Shown: positions 50,461-60,204, numbered from the stretch's first letter. The stretch: 64,000 nucleotides of DNA from Nocardioides marmoriginsengisoli (GCF_003725695.1 NZ_RJSE01000007.1:372001-436000), one strand, 5' to 3'. The notes: generated by a model from the sequence alone, not told the origin. Numbers and translations are program-made.

Positions 50461-53082
50461 TTGGCTGCCGCCGTGACCACCGCGCACCCCGTACCGCCGG
50501 TCGAGGCTCCTCGGTTCACGATCGTGACGGCGGTCTACAACGTCGCGACGTACCTGCCGGCCTTCATCGCCTCGGTCGACGCCCAGACCTTCGGTCCGGA
50601 GGGTCTCGAGGTGGTGGCCGTCGACGACGGTTCGACCGACGACTCGCTGGCGCTGCTGCACGCCTGGGCGGAGCGGGCGGCGTACCCGGTGGTGGTGCTG
50701 ACGAAGGAGAACGGCGGCCAGTCCACCGCCCGGAACCTCGGGCTCGACCACGCCCGCGGCGAGTGGGTCACCTTCACCGACCCCGACGACGTGATCGAGC
50801 CGGGCTACCTGGCCGGCGTCGACGCCTTCCTGACCGCGGAGCCCGGGGCCGTGCTGGTGGCCTGCAACCTGCTGCTGCTCCAGGACCGGACCGGGCAGGT
50901 CGAGGACGAGCACCCGCTGCGGCACCGGTTCCGCGGGAAGGCCCGGCTGCGCGACCTGGACCGGGAGCCCGCGTACTTCTTCGGGAGCGCTCCGGTGGCG
51001 TTCTTCCGGCGCTCGGACGTCGAGCGGCTCGGCCTGCGGTTCGACCCGGCGATCCGCCCGAACTTCGAGGACGGCCACTTCACCGGGATCTACCTGCTCT
51101 CCTTCGAGCGCCCGCTGGTCGGCTTCGTACCGCAGGCTCGCTACCAGTACCGCAAGCGCGCCGACACGTCCTCCACGACCGGGAGCAGCGCGCGCGACCG
51201 CGGTCGCTACACCACGGTCCTCCGGCTCGGCTACCTCGACCTGCTGCGACGGGCGGCGGCCGACCGCGACGGCCGGATCCCGGAGTGGCTCCAGAACCTG
51301 ATCCTCTACGAGCTCTCCTGGATCATCACGCTGCAGCTGCGGGCCGGCGGCTCGTCCTCGTCCGCGGTCGCCGAGGCCTCCGACGAATTCCACGGGCTGA
51401 TGGTCGAGCTGACCGGACTGCTCGACCCGGAGGTCGTCGACCGCAGCCCGGTCAGCCGTCTCAACCAGCTCTGGCGCGACGTGCTGCTGCACGCCTGGTC
51501 CGGCGAGGACTGGCAGCAGTCGCCGGTCCAGGTCACCCACTTCGACCGTGCGCAGGGTCTCGTCCGCCTGGAGTACCGGTACGTCGGCACGGCGCCCGCC
51601 GAGGTCTGCGTCAGCGGCGGCGTCCCGGTACGGCCGGTGTACGCCAAGACCCGCGACGTGTCGTTCGTCGGCCGGGTCGTCCTGCACGAGCGCAGCCTCT
51701 GGCTGCCGGCCGGCAAGGCGATCAGGATCGACCTGAACGGACGCAGCGCGGCGCTGGACACCGAGGAGCCGCGGCGCGGGTCGAGCGTGGCCACGGTGCC
51801 GTCGATCCGGCGCCACCTGGACCGGCACGGCTACCGCGAGGACCCGGAGCCGTGGGAGCGGCCTACCGTCGATCCGGAGCCGAACGCGGCCAGGATCCTC
51901 CGGCTCGCCCGCTCCCGTCCGGTACGCCGCGTCCTGGGCCGCGCGTGGGTGCTGATGGACCGGGTCCACGACGCCGGCGACAACGGCGAACGGCTCTTCG
52001 AGTACCTGCGCGCCGAGCGCCCCGACATCAACGCCTGGTTCACGATCCGTCGCGACGCCCCGGAGTGGGCGGGCCTCCGCCGCCGCCACGGCCGCCGGGT
52101 GGTGGCCTACGGGTCGCTGCGCTGGAAGCTGCTGCTCCTCAACGCCGAGCACCTGGTCTCCTCGCACGCCGACCAGCCGGTGACCGCGCCGCGGGAGATC
52201 ACCGAGGGTCTCGGCGTGCGCCCGGAGTGGCGGTTCACGTTCCTCCAGCACGGCGTGATCAAGGACGACCTGTCGAACTGGCTGAACCCGAAGAGCATCG
52301 ACACCTTCGTCACCAGCACCCGCGCCGAGCAGGAGTCGATCGCCGGGGACCACAACGGCTACGCGTACAGCAGTCGCGAGGCACGGCTCACCGGGCTGCC
52401 CCGCTTCGACCGGCTCCGCGAGATCGGCGCCCGGGTGGGCGTACCGGGCCGGGACCTGATCCTGGTCGCGCCGACCTGGCGCAACTGGCTCACCCGGCAG
52501 CTGGAGCTGGGTTCCCAGGAGCGCGAGCTCAGCGACGACTTCGCGTCCTCCGAGTTCGCCACCAGCTGGCTCGACCTGCTGGGATCGGCGGAGCTCGCGC
52601 GGGCGGCCGCCGACCTCGGTCTCACGATCGCGTTCCTGCCGCACCCCAACCTCCGCGAGGCGCTCTCCGCGGTGGACCTCCCGGCCGGCGTGGAGCCGTT
52701 CACCTTCGAGGGCGACGTCCAGGAGCTCTTCGCCCGCTCGGCGGTCCTGGTCACCGACTACTCCTCGATGGCGTTCAACGCCGCCTACCTCGACATCCCC
52801 GTCGTCTACTTCCAGTTCGACCGCGACCGGGTGCTGGCCGGCGAGCACGTCGGCAGCCGCGGGTACTACGACTACGAGCGCGACGGCTACGGCCCGGTCC
52901 GCACCGAACTGGCGGCGGCGGTCGCGGCGGTCGTCGAGTCGGCCCGTACCCGGACACCGGCCCCCGAGTACCAGGCCCGGATCGAGGCGGCCTTCCCGGA
53001 GCGCGACGGCCGCTGCTGCGAGCGGGTGGTCGCCGCGATCACGGAGTCCACCCGGAAGGCGCCGGCAGCGGAACCGCTCTGA
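50461..53082 (+). CDS. GT2/CDP-glycerol glycerophosphotransferase fusion (TagF-like C)
   Basis: 873 residues from TTG 50461; GTG 50473 is a good alternative, and neither has a clear ribosome-binding site. The GT2 domain is intact: FTIVTAVYNVATYL, AVDDGSTD (54-60), STARNLGLDHARGEW and FTDPDD (105-110). The C-terminal phosphotransferase domain (about 510-860) differs from A and B: FLQHGVIKDDLS (His about 598), APTWRNW, FLPHPNL and LVTDYSSMAFNAA. This second subtype, with HG then PH motifs, is closer to capsule or TarL-like enzymes, so it may polymerise a different backbone or carry out a different step. The adenylate-forming enzyme gene follows after 49 bases. Confidence 0.88.
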   Translation: MAAAVTTAHPVPPVEAPRFTIVTAVYNVATYLPAFIASVDAQTFGPEGLEVVAVDDGSTDDSLALLHAWAERAAYPVVVLTKENGGQSTARNLGLDHARGEWVTFTDPDDVIEPGYLAGVDAFLTAEPGAVLVACNLLLLQDRTGQVEDEHPLRHRFRGKARLRDLDREPAYFFGSAPVAFFRRSDVERLGLRFDPAIRPNFEDGHFTGIYLLSFERPLVGFVPQARYQYRKRADTSSTTGSSARDRGRYTTVLRLGYLDLLRRAAADRDGRIPEWLQNLILYELSWIITLQLRAGGSSSSAVAEASDEFHGLMVELTGLLDPEVVDRSPVSRLNQLWRDVLLHAWSGEDWQQSPVQVTHFDRAQGLVRLEYRYVGTAPAEVCVSGGVPVRPVYAKTRDVSFVGRVVLHERSLWLPAGKAIRIDLNGRSAALDTEEPRRGSSVATVPSIRRHLDRHGYREDPEPWERPTVDPEPNAARILRLARSRPVRRVLGRAWVLMDRVHDAGDNGERLFEYLRAERPDINAWFTIRRDAPEWAGLRRRHGRRVVAYGSLRWKLLLLNAEHLVSSHADQPVTAPREITEGLGVRPEWRFTFLQHGVIKDDLSNWLNPKSIDTFVTSTRAEQESIAGDHNGYAYSSREARLTGLPRFDRLREIGARVGVPGRDLILVAPTWRNWLTRQLELGSQERELSDDFASSEFATSWLDLLGSAELARAAADLGLTIAFLPHPNLREALSAVDLPAGVEPFTFEGDVQELFARSAVLVTDYSSMAFNAAYLDIPVVYFQFDRDRVLAGEHVGSRGYYDYERDGYGPVRTELAAAVAAVVESARTRTPAPEYQARIEAAFPERDGRCCERVVAAITESTRKAPAAEPL

Positions 53083-53131
53083 GCCCGGATCCACCGGTGC
53101 CCGGTCCGGGCGGGCGGTAGTCTCCACGGCC

Positions 53132-54358
53132 ATGAGCGCCCCCGCGAGCAACCGGCTGATCGACGCACGCACGGGTACGACGACGACCTGGGCCGAGCTG
53201 GCCGCGGTCGACCTGCCGGCGCCGGCAGCGGTGGTGGTCGGCACGTCGTACGAGGCGCTGCCGTGGGTCCGCGCGCACGCCTCGACCGGCGGTGAGCTCC
53301 TGGTGGTGGCGGCCGGCCGGATGGAGCAGCGGCTGCGGGCGGAGCTGCTGGAGAGCGGGTTCACCCTGGTCGAGGGCGACGATCGGTCCGCCCCGGACAC
53401 GCCGCGGGAGGCCGAACCGGGCCGCCTCTGGCTGCTGACCTCCGGCTCGACCGGGCGGCCCAAGCAGATCGGCCACACCCTGGAATCGCTGACCACGGTC
53501 TCCGGCGACCTGGTGCCGCGCCGGTGGCTCTGCCCGTACTCGCCGGGCACCTACGCCTGGTGGCAGGTCGTCACGCTCTCGCTGGCGACGCCCGGTCAGG
53601 ACCTGGTCGTGGTCGACCCGACCGACCTCGACGGCTGGGTGGTCGCCGCGGCCGAGCACGGTGTCACCGCTGCGTCCGGTACGCCGACCTTCTGGCGGCA
53701 GACGCTGATGACCCAGCGGGAGCGGCTGGCCGAGGTGCCGCTGGAACAGGTCACCCTCGGCGGCGAACCGGTCGACCAGGCCGTCCTCGACCAGCTCGCC
53801 GCGGCGTTCCCGCAGGCGCGGATCTCCTGGATCTACGCGTCCTCCGAGCTCGGCGCCTCGATCGTGGTCCACGACGGCCGCGCGGGCTTCCCGGTCGAGT
53901 GGCTGGATCGCGCGGCGCCGGACGGCGACCGTCCGCGGCTCTCGGTCGTCGACGGCGAGCTGGTGATCGCCTCGCCGCACCACGGCGCCGGCCTCGGCGG
54001 AGCGGTGCCCACTGGCGACGCGGTGGTCGTCGAGGACGGCCGGGTGATCATCACCGGCCGGATCAACAGCGACGAGATCAACGTCGGCGGCGCGAAGGTC
54101 TCGGCCGGGGTGGTCCGCTCGGTGCTCACCAGCCACCCGGAGATCGCCTGGGCGGCGGTCCGCGGCCGGAAGTCGGCGCTGGTCGGCAACCTGGTGGTGG
54201 CCGAGGTGGTGCTGACCCCCGGGGCGACCGACTCCCGGGAGCTCCAGGCGGCCCTGACGGCCTGGTGCGCCGAGCGGCTCCCGGAGTACGGCGTCCCGCG
54301 CCGGATCAAGGTCCTCGACGAGATCCCGGCGACGGTCACCGGGAAGTCGGCCGTCTAG
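53132..54358 (+). CDS. Compact AMP-forming adenylate enzyme (ANL superfamily)
   Basis: 408 residues, much shorter than usual ANL enzymes (500-600). The N-terminal subdomain is reduced to about 90 residues. LLTSGSTGRPK (about 96-106) is the P-loop core, ASSELGAS the adenine and Mg motif region, TGRINSDEINVGGAKV the hinge motif, and TGKSAV with the catalytic Lys four residues from the end. All essential motifs are thus present. It should activate a carboxylic acid as acyl-AMP. The position after TagF-like C suggests an acyl or amino-acyl decoration of the polymer, but no carrier protein or DltB-like transferase is nearby. TAGTCT at 53118 is a possible -10. Confidence 0.78.
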   Translation: MSAPASNRLIDARTGTTTTWAELAAVDLPAPAAVVVGTSYEALPWVRAHASTGGELLVVAAGRMEQRLRAELLESGFTLVEGDDRSAPDTPREAEPGRLWLLTSGSTGRPKQIGHTLESLTTVSGDLVPRRWLCPYSPGTYAWWQVVTLSLATPGQDLVVVDPTDLDGWVVAAAEHGVTAASGTPTFWRQTLMTQRERLAEVPLEQVTLGGEPVDQAVLDQLAAAFPQARISWIYASSELGASIVVHDGRAGFPVEWLDRAAPDGDRPRLSVVDGELVIASPHHGAGLGGAVPTGDAVVVEDGRVIITGRINSDEINVGGAKVSAGVVRSVLTSHPEIAWAAVRGRKSALVGNLVVAEVVLTPGATDSRELQAALTAWCAERLPEYGVPRRIKVLDEIPATVTGKSAV

Positions 54359-54479
54359 CCGTGTGACCTTCGACATACGGCCGTTCCCTGGTCGGAGTCG
54401 ATGCCGCGGGCGTACGCTTTTTGCGTCATCAAGTAGTGCGGTACCCGCCCGGGACTGCAACGAAAGGCGATGAGCCCAC

Positions 54480-55394
54480 ATGACCCGTATCGGGGTTGTT
54501 GGCGCCGGCAGGGTCGGCGCTGTCCTAGCCGCTGCGCTGCGCGCCGCCGGCCATGAGATCGTCGCCGCTGCCGGCGAGTCCACGGCGTCGCGCGAGCGGA
54601 TGGCGGCGCTGCTGCCCGGCGTGCCCGGCGGCAAGCCGACCGACGTCGCGAAGTCCTGCGACCTGCTGCTGCTGACCGTTCCCGACGACATGCTCGAGAA
54701 CGTCGTGAACACGATGGTCGGGGCCGGTGCGATCCGCGCGGGCCAGTACGTCGTGCACACCTCCGGCCGGCACGGGCTGGCAGTGCTCGAGGCGGCCTCG
54801 TTCGTCGGGGCGCACCCGGTGGCGATGCACCCGGCGATGACCTTCACCGGCACCGAGGTCGACCTCGACCGGCTCCGCGGCACCGTCTTCGGCGTGACCG
54901 CCGGGGAGCAGGACCGGGCCGTCGTCGAATCCCTCGTCGCCGACCTCGGCGGGGTGCCGATGTGGGTTCCCGAGGAGAAGCGCACGCTCTACCACGCCGG
55001 TCTCGCGCACGGCGCGAACCACCTGGTCACCCTGGTGTCCCAGGCGATGGAGCTGCTTGCTGCCTCGGGTGCCGAGGACCCGGCGGCCACGCTCCGGCCG
55101 CTGCTGACCGCCGCGCTCGACAACGCCCTGGTCGCCGGCGACGCCGCGCTCACCGGGCCGATCGTCCGCGGCGACGTGAACACCGTGCGGGCGCACCTGC
55201 GCGACATCGGCGAGACCGCGCCGGCCACCATCCCGTCGTACGTCGCGATGGCGAAGGCCACCGCCGACCGGGCCGTCCTGGACGGCCGCCTGATGCCGCT
55301 CCGTGCGGTCAAGATCGTCCGGCTGCTCGACGAGGCCCTGGCCAAGGTCGAGTCCCCGCACCTGACGCACCGCACCTGGACCGAGCAGCCGTGA
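54480..55394 (+). CDS. Rossmann-fold DUF2520 protein (panC-linked)
   Basis: 304 residues. [23 protein letters not shown] (split here: GAGRVG at about 8-13) is a dinucleotide-binding motif of the 6-phosphogluconate dehydrogenase/ketopantoate reductase type. HPAMTFTG and the later all-helical C-terminal half with [14 protein letters not shown] fit the DUF2520 family. Its place immediately before panC is conserved in actinobacteria, so a ketopantoate-reductase-like role in pantothenate synthesis is plausible, but it is not classical PanE. The GTGA overlap shows coupling to panC. Confidence 0.82.
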   Translation: MTRIGVVGAGRVGAVLAAALRAAGHEIVAAAGESTASRERMAALLPGVPGGKPTDVAKSCDLLLLTVPDDMLENVVNTMVGAGAIRAGQYVVHTSGRHGLAVLEAASFVGAHPVAMHPAMTFTGTEVDLDRLRGTVFGVTAGEQDRAVVESLVADLGGVPMWVPEEKRTLYHAGLAHGANHLVTLVSQAMELLAASGAEDPAATLRPLLTAALDNALVAGDAALTGPIVRGDVNTVRAHLRDIGETAPATIPSYVAMAKATADRAVLDGRLMPLRAVKIVRLLDEALAKVESPHLTHRTWTEQP

Positions 55395-56287
55395 CCACCA
55401 CCCTGCTGCGCGCGGACACGCGTGCGGACCTGGCCGCTGCGCTGACCCCGACCCGGCTCGCCGGCCGGCAGGTCGCGTTCGTGCCGACGATGGGGGCCCT
55501 CCACGACGGCCACCTGGCGCTGATGCGCCACGCCCGCGAGCTGGTCGGGCCCGACGGCGCGCTGGTGGTCTCGATCTTCGTCAACCCGCTGCAGTTCGGT
55601 CCGAACGAGGACCTCGACCGCTACCCGCGCACCCTGGACGCCGACCTGGACGCCTGCGCCGGGGCCGGTGTCGACGTGGTCTTCACCCCGGACGTCGCCG
55701 AGGTCTACCCGAACGGCGTCCCCTTCGCGAGCGACGCGGCCGACGTCACCGTGGACCCCGGCCCGCTCGCGCGGATCCTCGAGGGCGCCTCCCGCCCGGG
55801 CCACTTCCGCGGCGTCCTGACCGTGGTCGCCAAGCTCTTCGGCCTGGTCCGGCCCGATGTCGCCGTCTTCGGTCAGAAGGACTACCAGCAGCTGGCCCTG
55901 CTGCGCCGGATGGCCGCCGACCTGTGCCTCGGCATCGAGGTGGTCGGCGCCGAGACCGTGCGCGAGCCGGACGGCCTGGCGCTCTCCAGCCGCAACCGGT
56001 TCCTCGACGCCGACCAGCGCGCCGAGGCCATGGTCCTGTCGCGCGCGCTGCTCGCCGCCCAGGAGGATGCGACCCGTGGTGCCGCCGCGGCGCTGGGGGC
56101 CGCCCGCGCAGCCCTCCGTACGACGCACCTGGTGGACGTCGACTACCTCGAGATCACCGACCCCGATCTCGGGCCGACGCCGGAGAGCGGCGCCGCCCGG
56201 ATGCTCATCGCCGCCCGGGTGGGCTCCACCCGGTTGATCGACAACGTCGCCCTGGACCTCGGGGCTGCGACAGAAGGAGGCAGCTGA
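55391..56287 (+). CDS. panC: Pantothenate synthetase
   Basis: 298 residues from GTG 55391, overlapping the previous stop by four bases. It joins pantoate and beta-alanine with [18 protein letters not shown] (about 36-50) holds the HxGH nucleotide-binding motif, [20 protein letters not shown] and FGQKDYQQL the pantoate and KMSKS-like region, and LSSRNRFLD the late conserved loop. The stop overlaps panD (TGATG). panB is not in the window. Confidence 0.95.
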   Translation: MTTTLLRADTRADLAAALTPTRLAGRQVAFVPTMGALHDGHLALMRHARELVGPDGALVVSIFVNPLQFGPNEDLDRYPRTLDADLDACAGAGVDVVFTPDVAEVYPNGVPFASDAADVTVDPGPLARILEGASRPGHFRGVLTVVAKLFGLVRPDVAVFGQKDYQQLALLRRMAADLCLGIEVVGAETVREPDGLALSSRNRFLDADQRAEAMVLSRALLAAQEDATRGAAAALGAARAALRTTHLVDVDYLEITDPDLGPTPESGAARMLIAARVGSTRLIDNVALDLGAATEGGS

Positions 56288-56712
56288 TGCTGCGCACGAT
56301 GATGAAGAGCAAGATCCACCGCGCCACCGTTACGCAGGCGGACCTGCACTACGTCGGCTCGGTGACCGTGGACGAGGACCTCCTCGACGCGGCCGACCTG
56401 CTGGTCGGCGAGCTGGTGCACATCGTCGACATCACCAACGGTGCCCGGCTGGAGACCTACACGATCGCGGGGCCGCGCGGCTCCGGGATCATCGGGATCA
56501 ACGGCGCGGCCGCCCGGCTGGTCCACCCCGGCGACCTGGTCATCCTGATCGCCTACGGCCAGATGGAGACCGCGGAGGCCCGGGAGTACCAGCCGCACGT
56601 GGTCTTCGTCGATGCCGACAACCGGATCATCGGCACCGGTTCGGACCCGGCGGAGGCGCTGCCGGGCACCGGCCTGGTGCGCGGTGACCTCGTCGACGCC
56701 GATGCTCGCTAG
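56287..56712 (+). CDS. panD: Aspartate 1-decarboxylase (pyruvoyl enzyme)
   Basis: 141 residues. It makes beta-alanine from aspartate for PanC. Self-cleavage occurs at Gly24-Ser25 in HYVGSVTVD, which creates the pyruvoyl group; the N-terminal [14 protein letters not shown] and [15 protein letters not shown] are conserved. AAGGAGG precedes the ATG at good spacing. panC and panD are adjacent and coupled. Confidence 0.96.
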   Translation: MLRTMMKSKIHRATVTQADLHYVGSVTVDEDLLDAADLLVGELVHIVDITNGARLETYTIAGPRGSGIIGINGAAARLVHPGDLVILIAYGQMETAEAREYQPHVVFVDADNRIIGTGSDPAEALPGTGLVRGDLVDADAR

Positions 56713-56715
56713 CAT
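56710..56715 (+). promoter_or_regulatory. -10 box of probable leaderless promoter for nadB
   Basis: TAGCAT overlaps the panD stop and ends six bases before ATG 56722. Confidence 0.5.
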
Positions 56716-56721
56716 CCACGG

Positions 56722-58383
56722 ATGAGCCTTTCTTTCCCCGGCCCGCTCCCGCAGCGTCTCGCGGCGGGCGACCCGGGCTGGACCCGGGAGGCCGACGTCG
56801 TGGTGGTCGGCTCCGGCATCGCCGGGCTGACGGCCGCGCTCCGGCTGCGCGGACAGGTCGGCAAGATCCTGGTCGTCACCAAGGACGTCCTCTCCGCGGG
56901 CTCGACCCAGTGGGCCCAGGGCGGCATCGCCGCAGCGCTCGGCCCCGGTGACACCCCGCACGAGCACGAGGTCGACACCCTGGTCGCCGGTGCCGGAGCG
57001 TGCGACCTCGAAGCGGTGCGGGTGCTCGTCAACGAGGGCCCCGACGCCGTCCGCGAGCTGATCGCCCTCGGCGCCAACTTCGACCACGCCGCTGACGGCG
57101 AGCTGTCGCTGACCCGCGAGGGCGGTCACCACCGCGACCGGATCGCGCACGCCGGCGGGGACGCCACCGGCGCCGAGATCCAGCGCGCCCTGGTCGCCGC
57201 GATCGAGGCGGCCCCCGACGTCGAGGTGATCCAGCACGCCCTTGCCGTGGACCTGCAGCTCGGCGCGGCCGGCGAGGTGTGCGGTCTGACCCTGCACGTG
57301 ATGGGGGAGGGTCAGCGGGACGGCGTCGGCCAGGTCCGCTGCCGGGCCGTCGTCCTGGCGTCCGGGGGGCTCGGCCAGGTGTTCTCGCAGACCACGAACC
57401 CGTCGGTGTCGACCGGTGACGGGATGGCGCTGGCGCTCCGGGCCGGTGCCGTGCTCCGCGACCTCGAGTTCGTCCAGTTCCACCCGACGGTGATGTACCT
57501 CGGGCCGGACTCGACCGGGCAGCAGCCGCTGATCTCCGAGGCGGTCCGCGGCGAGGGCGCGTTCCTGGTCGACTTCGAGGGCAACCGCTTCATGCAGGGC
57601 GTCCACGAGCTCGCCGACCTGGCGCCGCGCGACGTGGTCGCGAAGGCGATCACCCGGCGGATGCACGAGGAGGGCAAGCCGCACATGTGGCTGGACGCCC
57701 GGCACCTGGGGCGCGAGTTCTGGGAGAAGCGGTTCCCGACGATCCTGGCGACCGCTCGCAGCCACGGCGTCGACCCGGTGACCGAGCTGATCCCGGTCGC
57801 CCCCGCCTGCCACTACGCCTCCGGCGGCGTCGCCACCGACCTCTGGGGCCGCTCGACGATCACCGGGCTCTACGCCACCGGCGAGGTCGCCTGCTCGGGC
57901 GTGCACGGCGCGAACCGGCTGGCGTCGAACTCGCTGCTGGAGGGCCTGGTCTTCTCCCGCCGGATCGCCCAGGTGCTGCCCGGCGAGCTGGGCGCGCAGA
58001 CCGAGCCGGTCGCCGACCCGCGGACACCGGGGGTGATCGACGGCAAGGTCCGGACCGCGATGCAGGCCACCATGACCGAGCAGGTCGGGGTGCTGCGCAG
58101 CGCGTCCGGCCTGGACCTGGCGCTGACCTCGCTCGGCGAGCTCGCCGCGGTCGACGGCGTCGAGGGGACCTCCAGCTGGGAGACCACCAACCTGGTCTCG
58201 ATCAGTGCCGCCCTCGCCACCGCGGCCCGGCTGCGGGAGGAGACCCGCGGGTCGCACTGGCGCGAGGACTTCGGCGAGCGCGACGATGCCGCCTTCGCCG
58301 GGCACTTCGACGTCGTCCTCACCGACGGCGTGCCGGTGGCGACCTTCCGGGCGGCCGCCGCGACCGACGGGGAGCAGCCGTGA
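56722..58383 (+). CDS. nadB: L-aspartate oxidase
   Basis: 553 residues. First enzyme of de novo NAD synthesis (aspartate to iminoaspartate, FAD-linked). VVVGSGIAGLTAALRL (about 29-44) is the FAD-binding fold; STQWAQGGIAAAL, TREGGHHRDRIAHAGGDATG, LEFVQFHPT and HYASGGVATDLWGRSTITGLYATGEVACSGVHGANRL (spread over 360-415) are the succinate dehydrogenase/NadB-type substrate and FAD sites. The C-terminal helical domain is complete. nadC follows with a four-base overlap; nadA is absent from this window, although often next to nadB. Confidence 0.95.
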   Translation: MSLSFPGPLPQRLAAGDPGWTREADVVVVGSGIAGLTAALRLRGQVGKILVVTKDVLSAGSTQWAQGGIAAALGPGDTPHEHEVDTLVAGAGACDLEAVRVLVNEGPDAVRELIALGANFDHAADGELSLTREGGHHRDRIAHAGGDATGAEIQRALVAAIEAAPDVEVIQHALAVDLQLGAAGEVCGLTLHVMGEGQRDGVGQVRCRAVVLASGGLGQVFSQTTNPSVSTGDGMALALRAGAVLRDLEFVQFHPTVMYLGPDSTGQQPLISEAVRGEGAFLVDFEGNRFMQGVHELADLAPRDVVAKAITRRMHEEGKPHMWLDARHLGREFWEKRFPTILATARSHGVDPVTELIPVAPACHYASGGVATDLWGRSTITGLYATGEVACSGVHGANRLASNSLLEGLVFSRRIAQVLPGELGAQTEPVADPRTPGVIDGKVRTAMQATMTEQVGVLRSASGLDLALTSLGELAAVDGVEGTSSWETTNLVSISAALATAARLREETRGSHWREDFGERDDAAFAGHFDVVLTDGVPVATFRAAAATDGEQP

Positions 58384-59291
58384 TCGCCGCGACGCCGTAC
58401 GACGCCCTGCCGGCCGACCTGGTCGCCGAGCTCACCGCTGCCGGACTGGACCCGCGACGGATCTACGCCGCGATCGTCGACGCCCTGGCGGAGGACCTGC
58501 CGCCGGACGGCACCGGCGTCGACGTCACCAGCGAGGCGACCCTCCCGGACGTCAGCGCCACCGGCGACTTCGGTGCCCGCGAGGACGGTGTGGTGGCAGG
58601 GCTCGGCATCGCCGCGATGGTCTTCCACTACGTGCTCGGGGACGCCGTCCTGATCTCCGACCGGGTCCCCGACGGCACCCGGGTGCGCGCCGGTGACGTG
58701 GTGCTCCGGGTCGCCGGCCCGGTCAAGGGCCTGCTGATCGCCGAGCGCACCGCCCTGAACTTCGCCTGCCACCTCTCCGGGGTGGCGACGGCGACCGCCG
58801 CCTGGGTGGACGCGCTGGAGGGCACCAGTGCCCGGGTCCTGGACACCCGGAAGACGCTGCCCGGCTACCGCGAGCTGCAGAAGTACGCCGTCCGCTGCGG
58901 CGGTGGCGTCAACCACCGGTTCAGCCTCAGCGACATGGCGCTGGTCAAGGACAACCACGTGGTCGCCGCGGGCGGGGTGCTGCCGGCGTACGAGGCGGTG
59001 AAGGCGAAGTACCCGGACCTCCAAGTGGAGGTCGAGGTGACCGACCTCGACCAGCTCCGGATCCTGCTCGACGCCGGCTGCGAGCAGGTGCTGCTGGACA
59101 ACATGAGCAACGAGCTGATGGCCGAGGCGGTCGCGATCAATGCGGGGCGCGCCGTCCTCGAGGCGTCCGGCGGGCTGACCTTCGAGCGTGCCCGCGAGGT
59201 CGCCGCGACCGGGGTGGACTTCATCTCCGTCGGCGCGCTGACGCACTCGGTCAAGGTGTTCGACCTCGGGCTGGACCTGGAGGAATCGTGA
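58380..59291 (+). CDS. nadC: Nicotinate-nucleotide pyrophosphorylase (quinolinate phosphoribosyltransferase)
   Basis: 303 residues from GTG 58380 (GTGA overlap with nadB). It converts quinolinate and PRPP to nicotinate mononucleotide. ERTALNFACHLSGVATATA, LDTRKTLPGYRELQKYAV, GGGVNHRFSLSDMALVKDNH and EVEVTDLDQ are the conserved substrate-binding segments in order, and LLDNMSNE the barrel end. The N-terminal 20 residues are somewhat longer than usual. Confidence 0.95.
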   Translation: MIAATPYDALPADLVAELTAAGLDPRRIYAAIVDALAEDLPPDGTGVDVTSEATLPDVSATGDFGAREDGVVAGLGIAAMVFHYVLGDAVLISDRVPDGTRVRAGDVVLRVAGPVKGLLIAERTALNFACHLSGVATATAAWVDALEGTSARVLDTRKTLPGYRELQKYAVRCGGGVNHRFSLSDMALVKDNHVVAAGGVLPAYEAVKAKYPDLQVEVEVTDLDQLRILLDAGCEQVLLDNMSNELMAEAVAINAGRAVLEASGGLTFERAREVAATGVDFISVGALTHSVKVFDLGLDLEES

Positions 59292-59337
59292 GCGGGCGCA
59301 GCGGCCGGCCGGCGGACGACGCGGAGCGGGGACATCG

Positions 59338-60123
59338 ATGACGCTCCTCTGCGCCGACATCGGCAACTCGCACACCACCTTGGGCCTGCTCACCGACGGC
59401 GAGGTCCAGGACCACTGGCGGGTCTCGACGCTGGAGACCCGGACCGCGGACGAGTGGTTCGTGTTGATCCGCGGGCTGATCGAGGACTCCACCGCGCTCG
59501 CGCACGACGGTCTCCCGGACGGGATCGCCGTCTGCGCGACGGTGCCCTCGGTGCTGCACGAGTGGCGGGACATGCTGAGCCGGCACTTCGGCGACGTGCC
59601 GGCGGTCGTCATCGAGCCCGGTGTCCGGACCGGCGTACCGGTGCTGATGGACAACCCGCGCGAGGTCGGCGCGGACCGGGTGATCAACGCGCTCGCCGCG
59701 GCCGCCATGTACGACGGCCCGGCGATCGTCGTCGACTTCGGCACCGCGACCACGTTCGACGTGGTGAGTCCGCGCGGCGAGTACATCGGCGGCGCGATCT
59801 CGCCGGGCATCGACATCTCGCTGGAGGCGCTCGGTCGTCGTGGCGCGCAGCTCCGCAAGGTCGAGCTGCTCCGCCCGCGCACCGTGATCGCGAAGAACAC
59901 CGTCGAGGCGCTGCAGTCCGGGATGGTCTTCGGGTTCGCCAGCCAGGTCGACGGGATCGTGGCGCGGATGATCGAGGAGCTCGGCGTACCGACGGACTCC
60001 GTGCACGTGATCGCGACCGGCGGCCTCGCCCCGGTCGTCGTCGACGAGTGCCGCGCGATCACCGACCACCAACCCTGGTTGACCCTCCGCGGCCTGGAGC
60101 TCGCCTTCCTCCGCAACACCTAA
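59338..60123 (+). CDS. coaX: Type III pantothenate kinase
   Basis: 261 residues. It phosphorylates pantothenate, the first step from vitamin to coenzyme A. ADIGNSHTTLGLL (about 5-17) is the phosphate-binding P1 motif; the usual DxGNT reads DIGNS. DNPREVGADRVIN, VDFGTATTFDVV and GGAISPGI complete the ASKHA fold. The gene closes a cofactor cluster with panCD and nadBC. A GCGGGGA ribosome-binding site precedes the ATG. Confidence 0.94.
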   Translation: MTLLCADIGNSHTTLGLLTDGEVQDHWRVSTLETRTADEWFVLIRGLIEDSTALAHDGLPDGIAVCATVPSVLHEWRDMLSRHFGDVPAVVIEPGVRTGVPVLMDNPREVGADRVINALAAAAMYDGPAIVVDFGTATTFDVVSPRGEYIGGAISPGIDISLEALGRRGAQLRKVELLRPRTVIAKNTVEALQSGMVFGFASQVDGIVARMIEELGVPTDSVHVIATGGLAPVVVDECRAITDHQPWLTLRGLELAFLRNT

Positions 60124-60125
60124 CC

Positions 60126-60204
60126 CGTCGAGTAGGCCCGATCTGTACGTCGAGCAGGCCCGATCTGCGCGTCGAGTGGGCCCGATCTGCGCGTTGAGTG
60201 GGTC
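60126..60204. repeat. 22-bp tandem intergenic repeat, about 3.5 copies
   Basis: Units begin at 60126, 60148, 60170 and (partial) 60192, with consensus CGTCGAG(t/c)(a/g)GGCCCGATCTG(c/t)(g/a). Copy 3 also pairs with GGGCCCACTC at 60229-60238, giving a 10-bp hairpin that could terminate coaX. The same unit is found inverted at 36614-36657. Confidence 0.85.

Noticed and set aside
50206-53550. 1114-codon minus-strand frame opposite TagF-like C
   Set aside because: Arg/Gly/Val-rich antisense translation without motifs, conflicting with a clear GT2-TagF gene.
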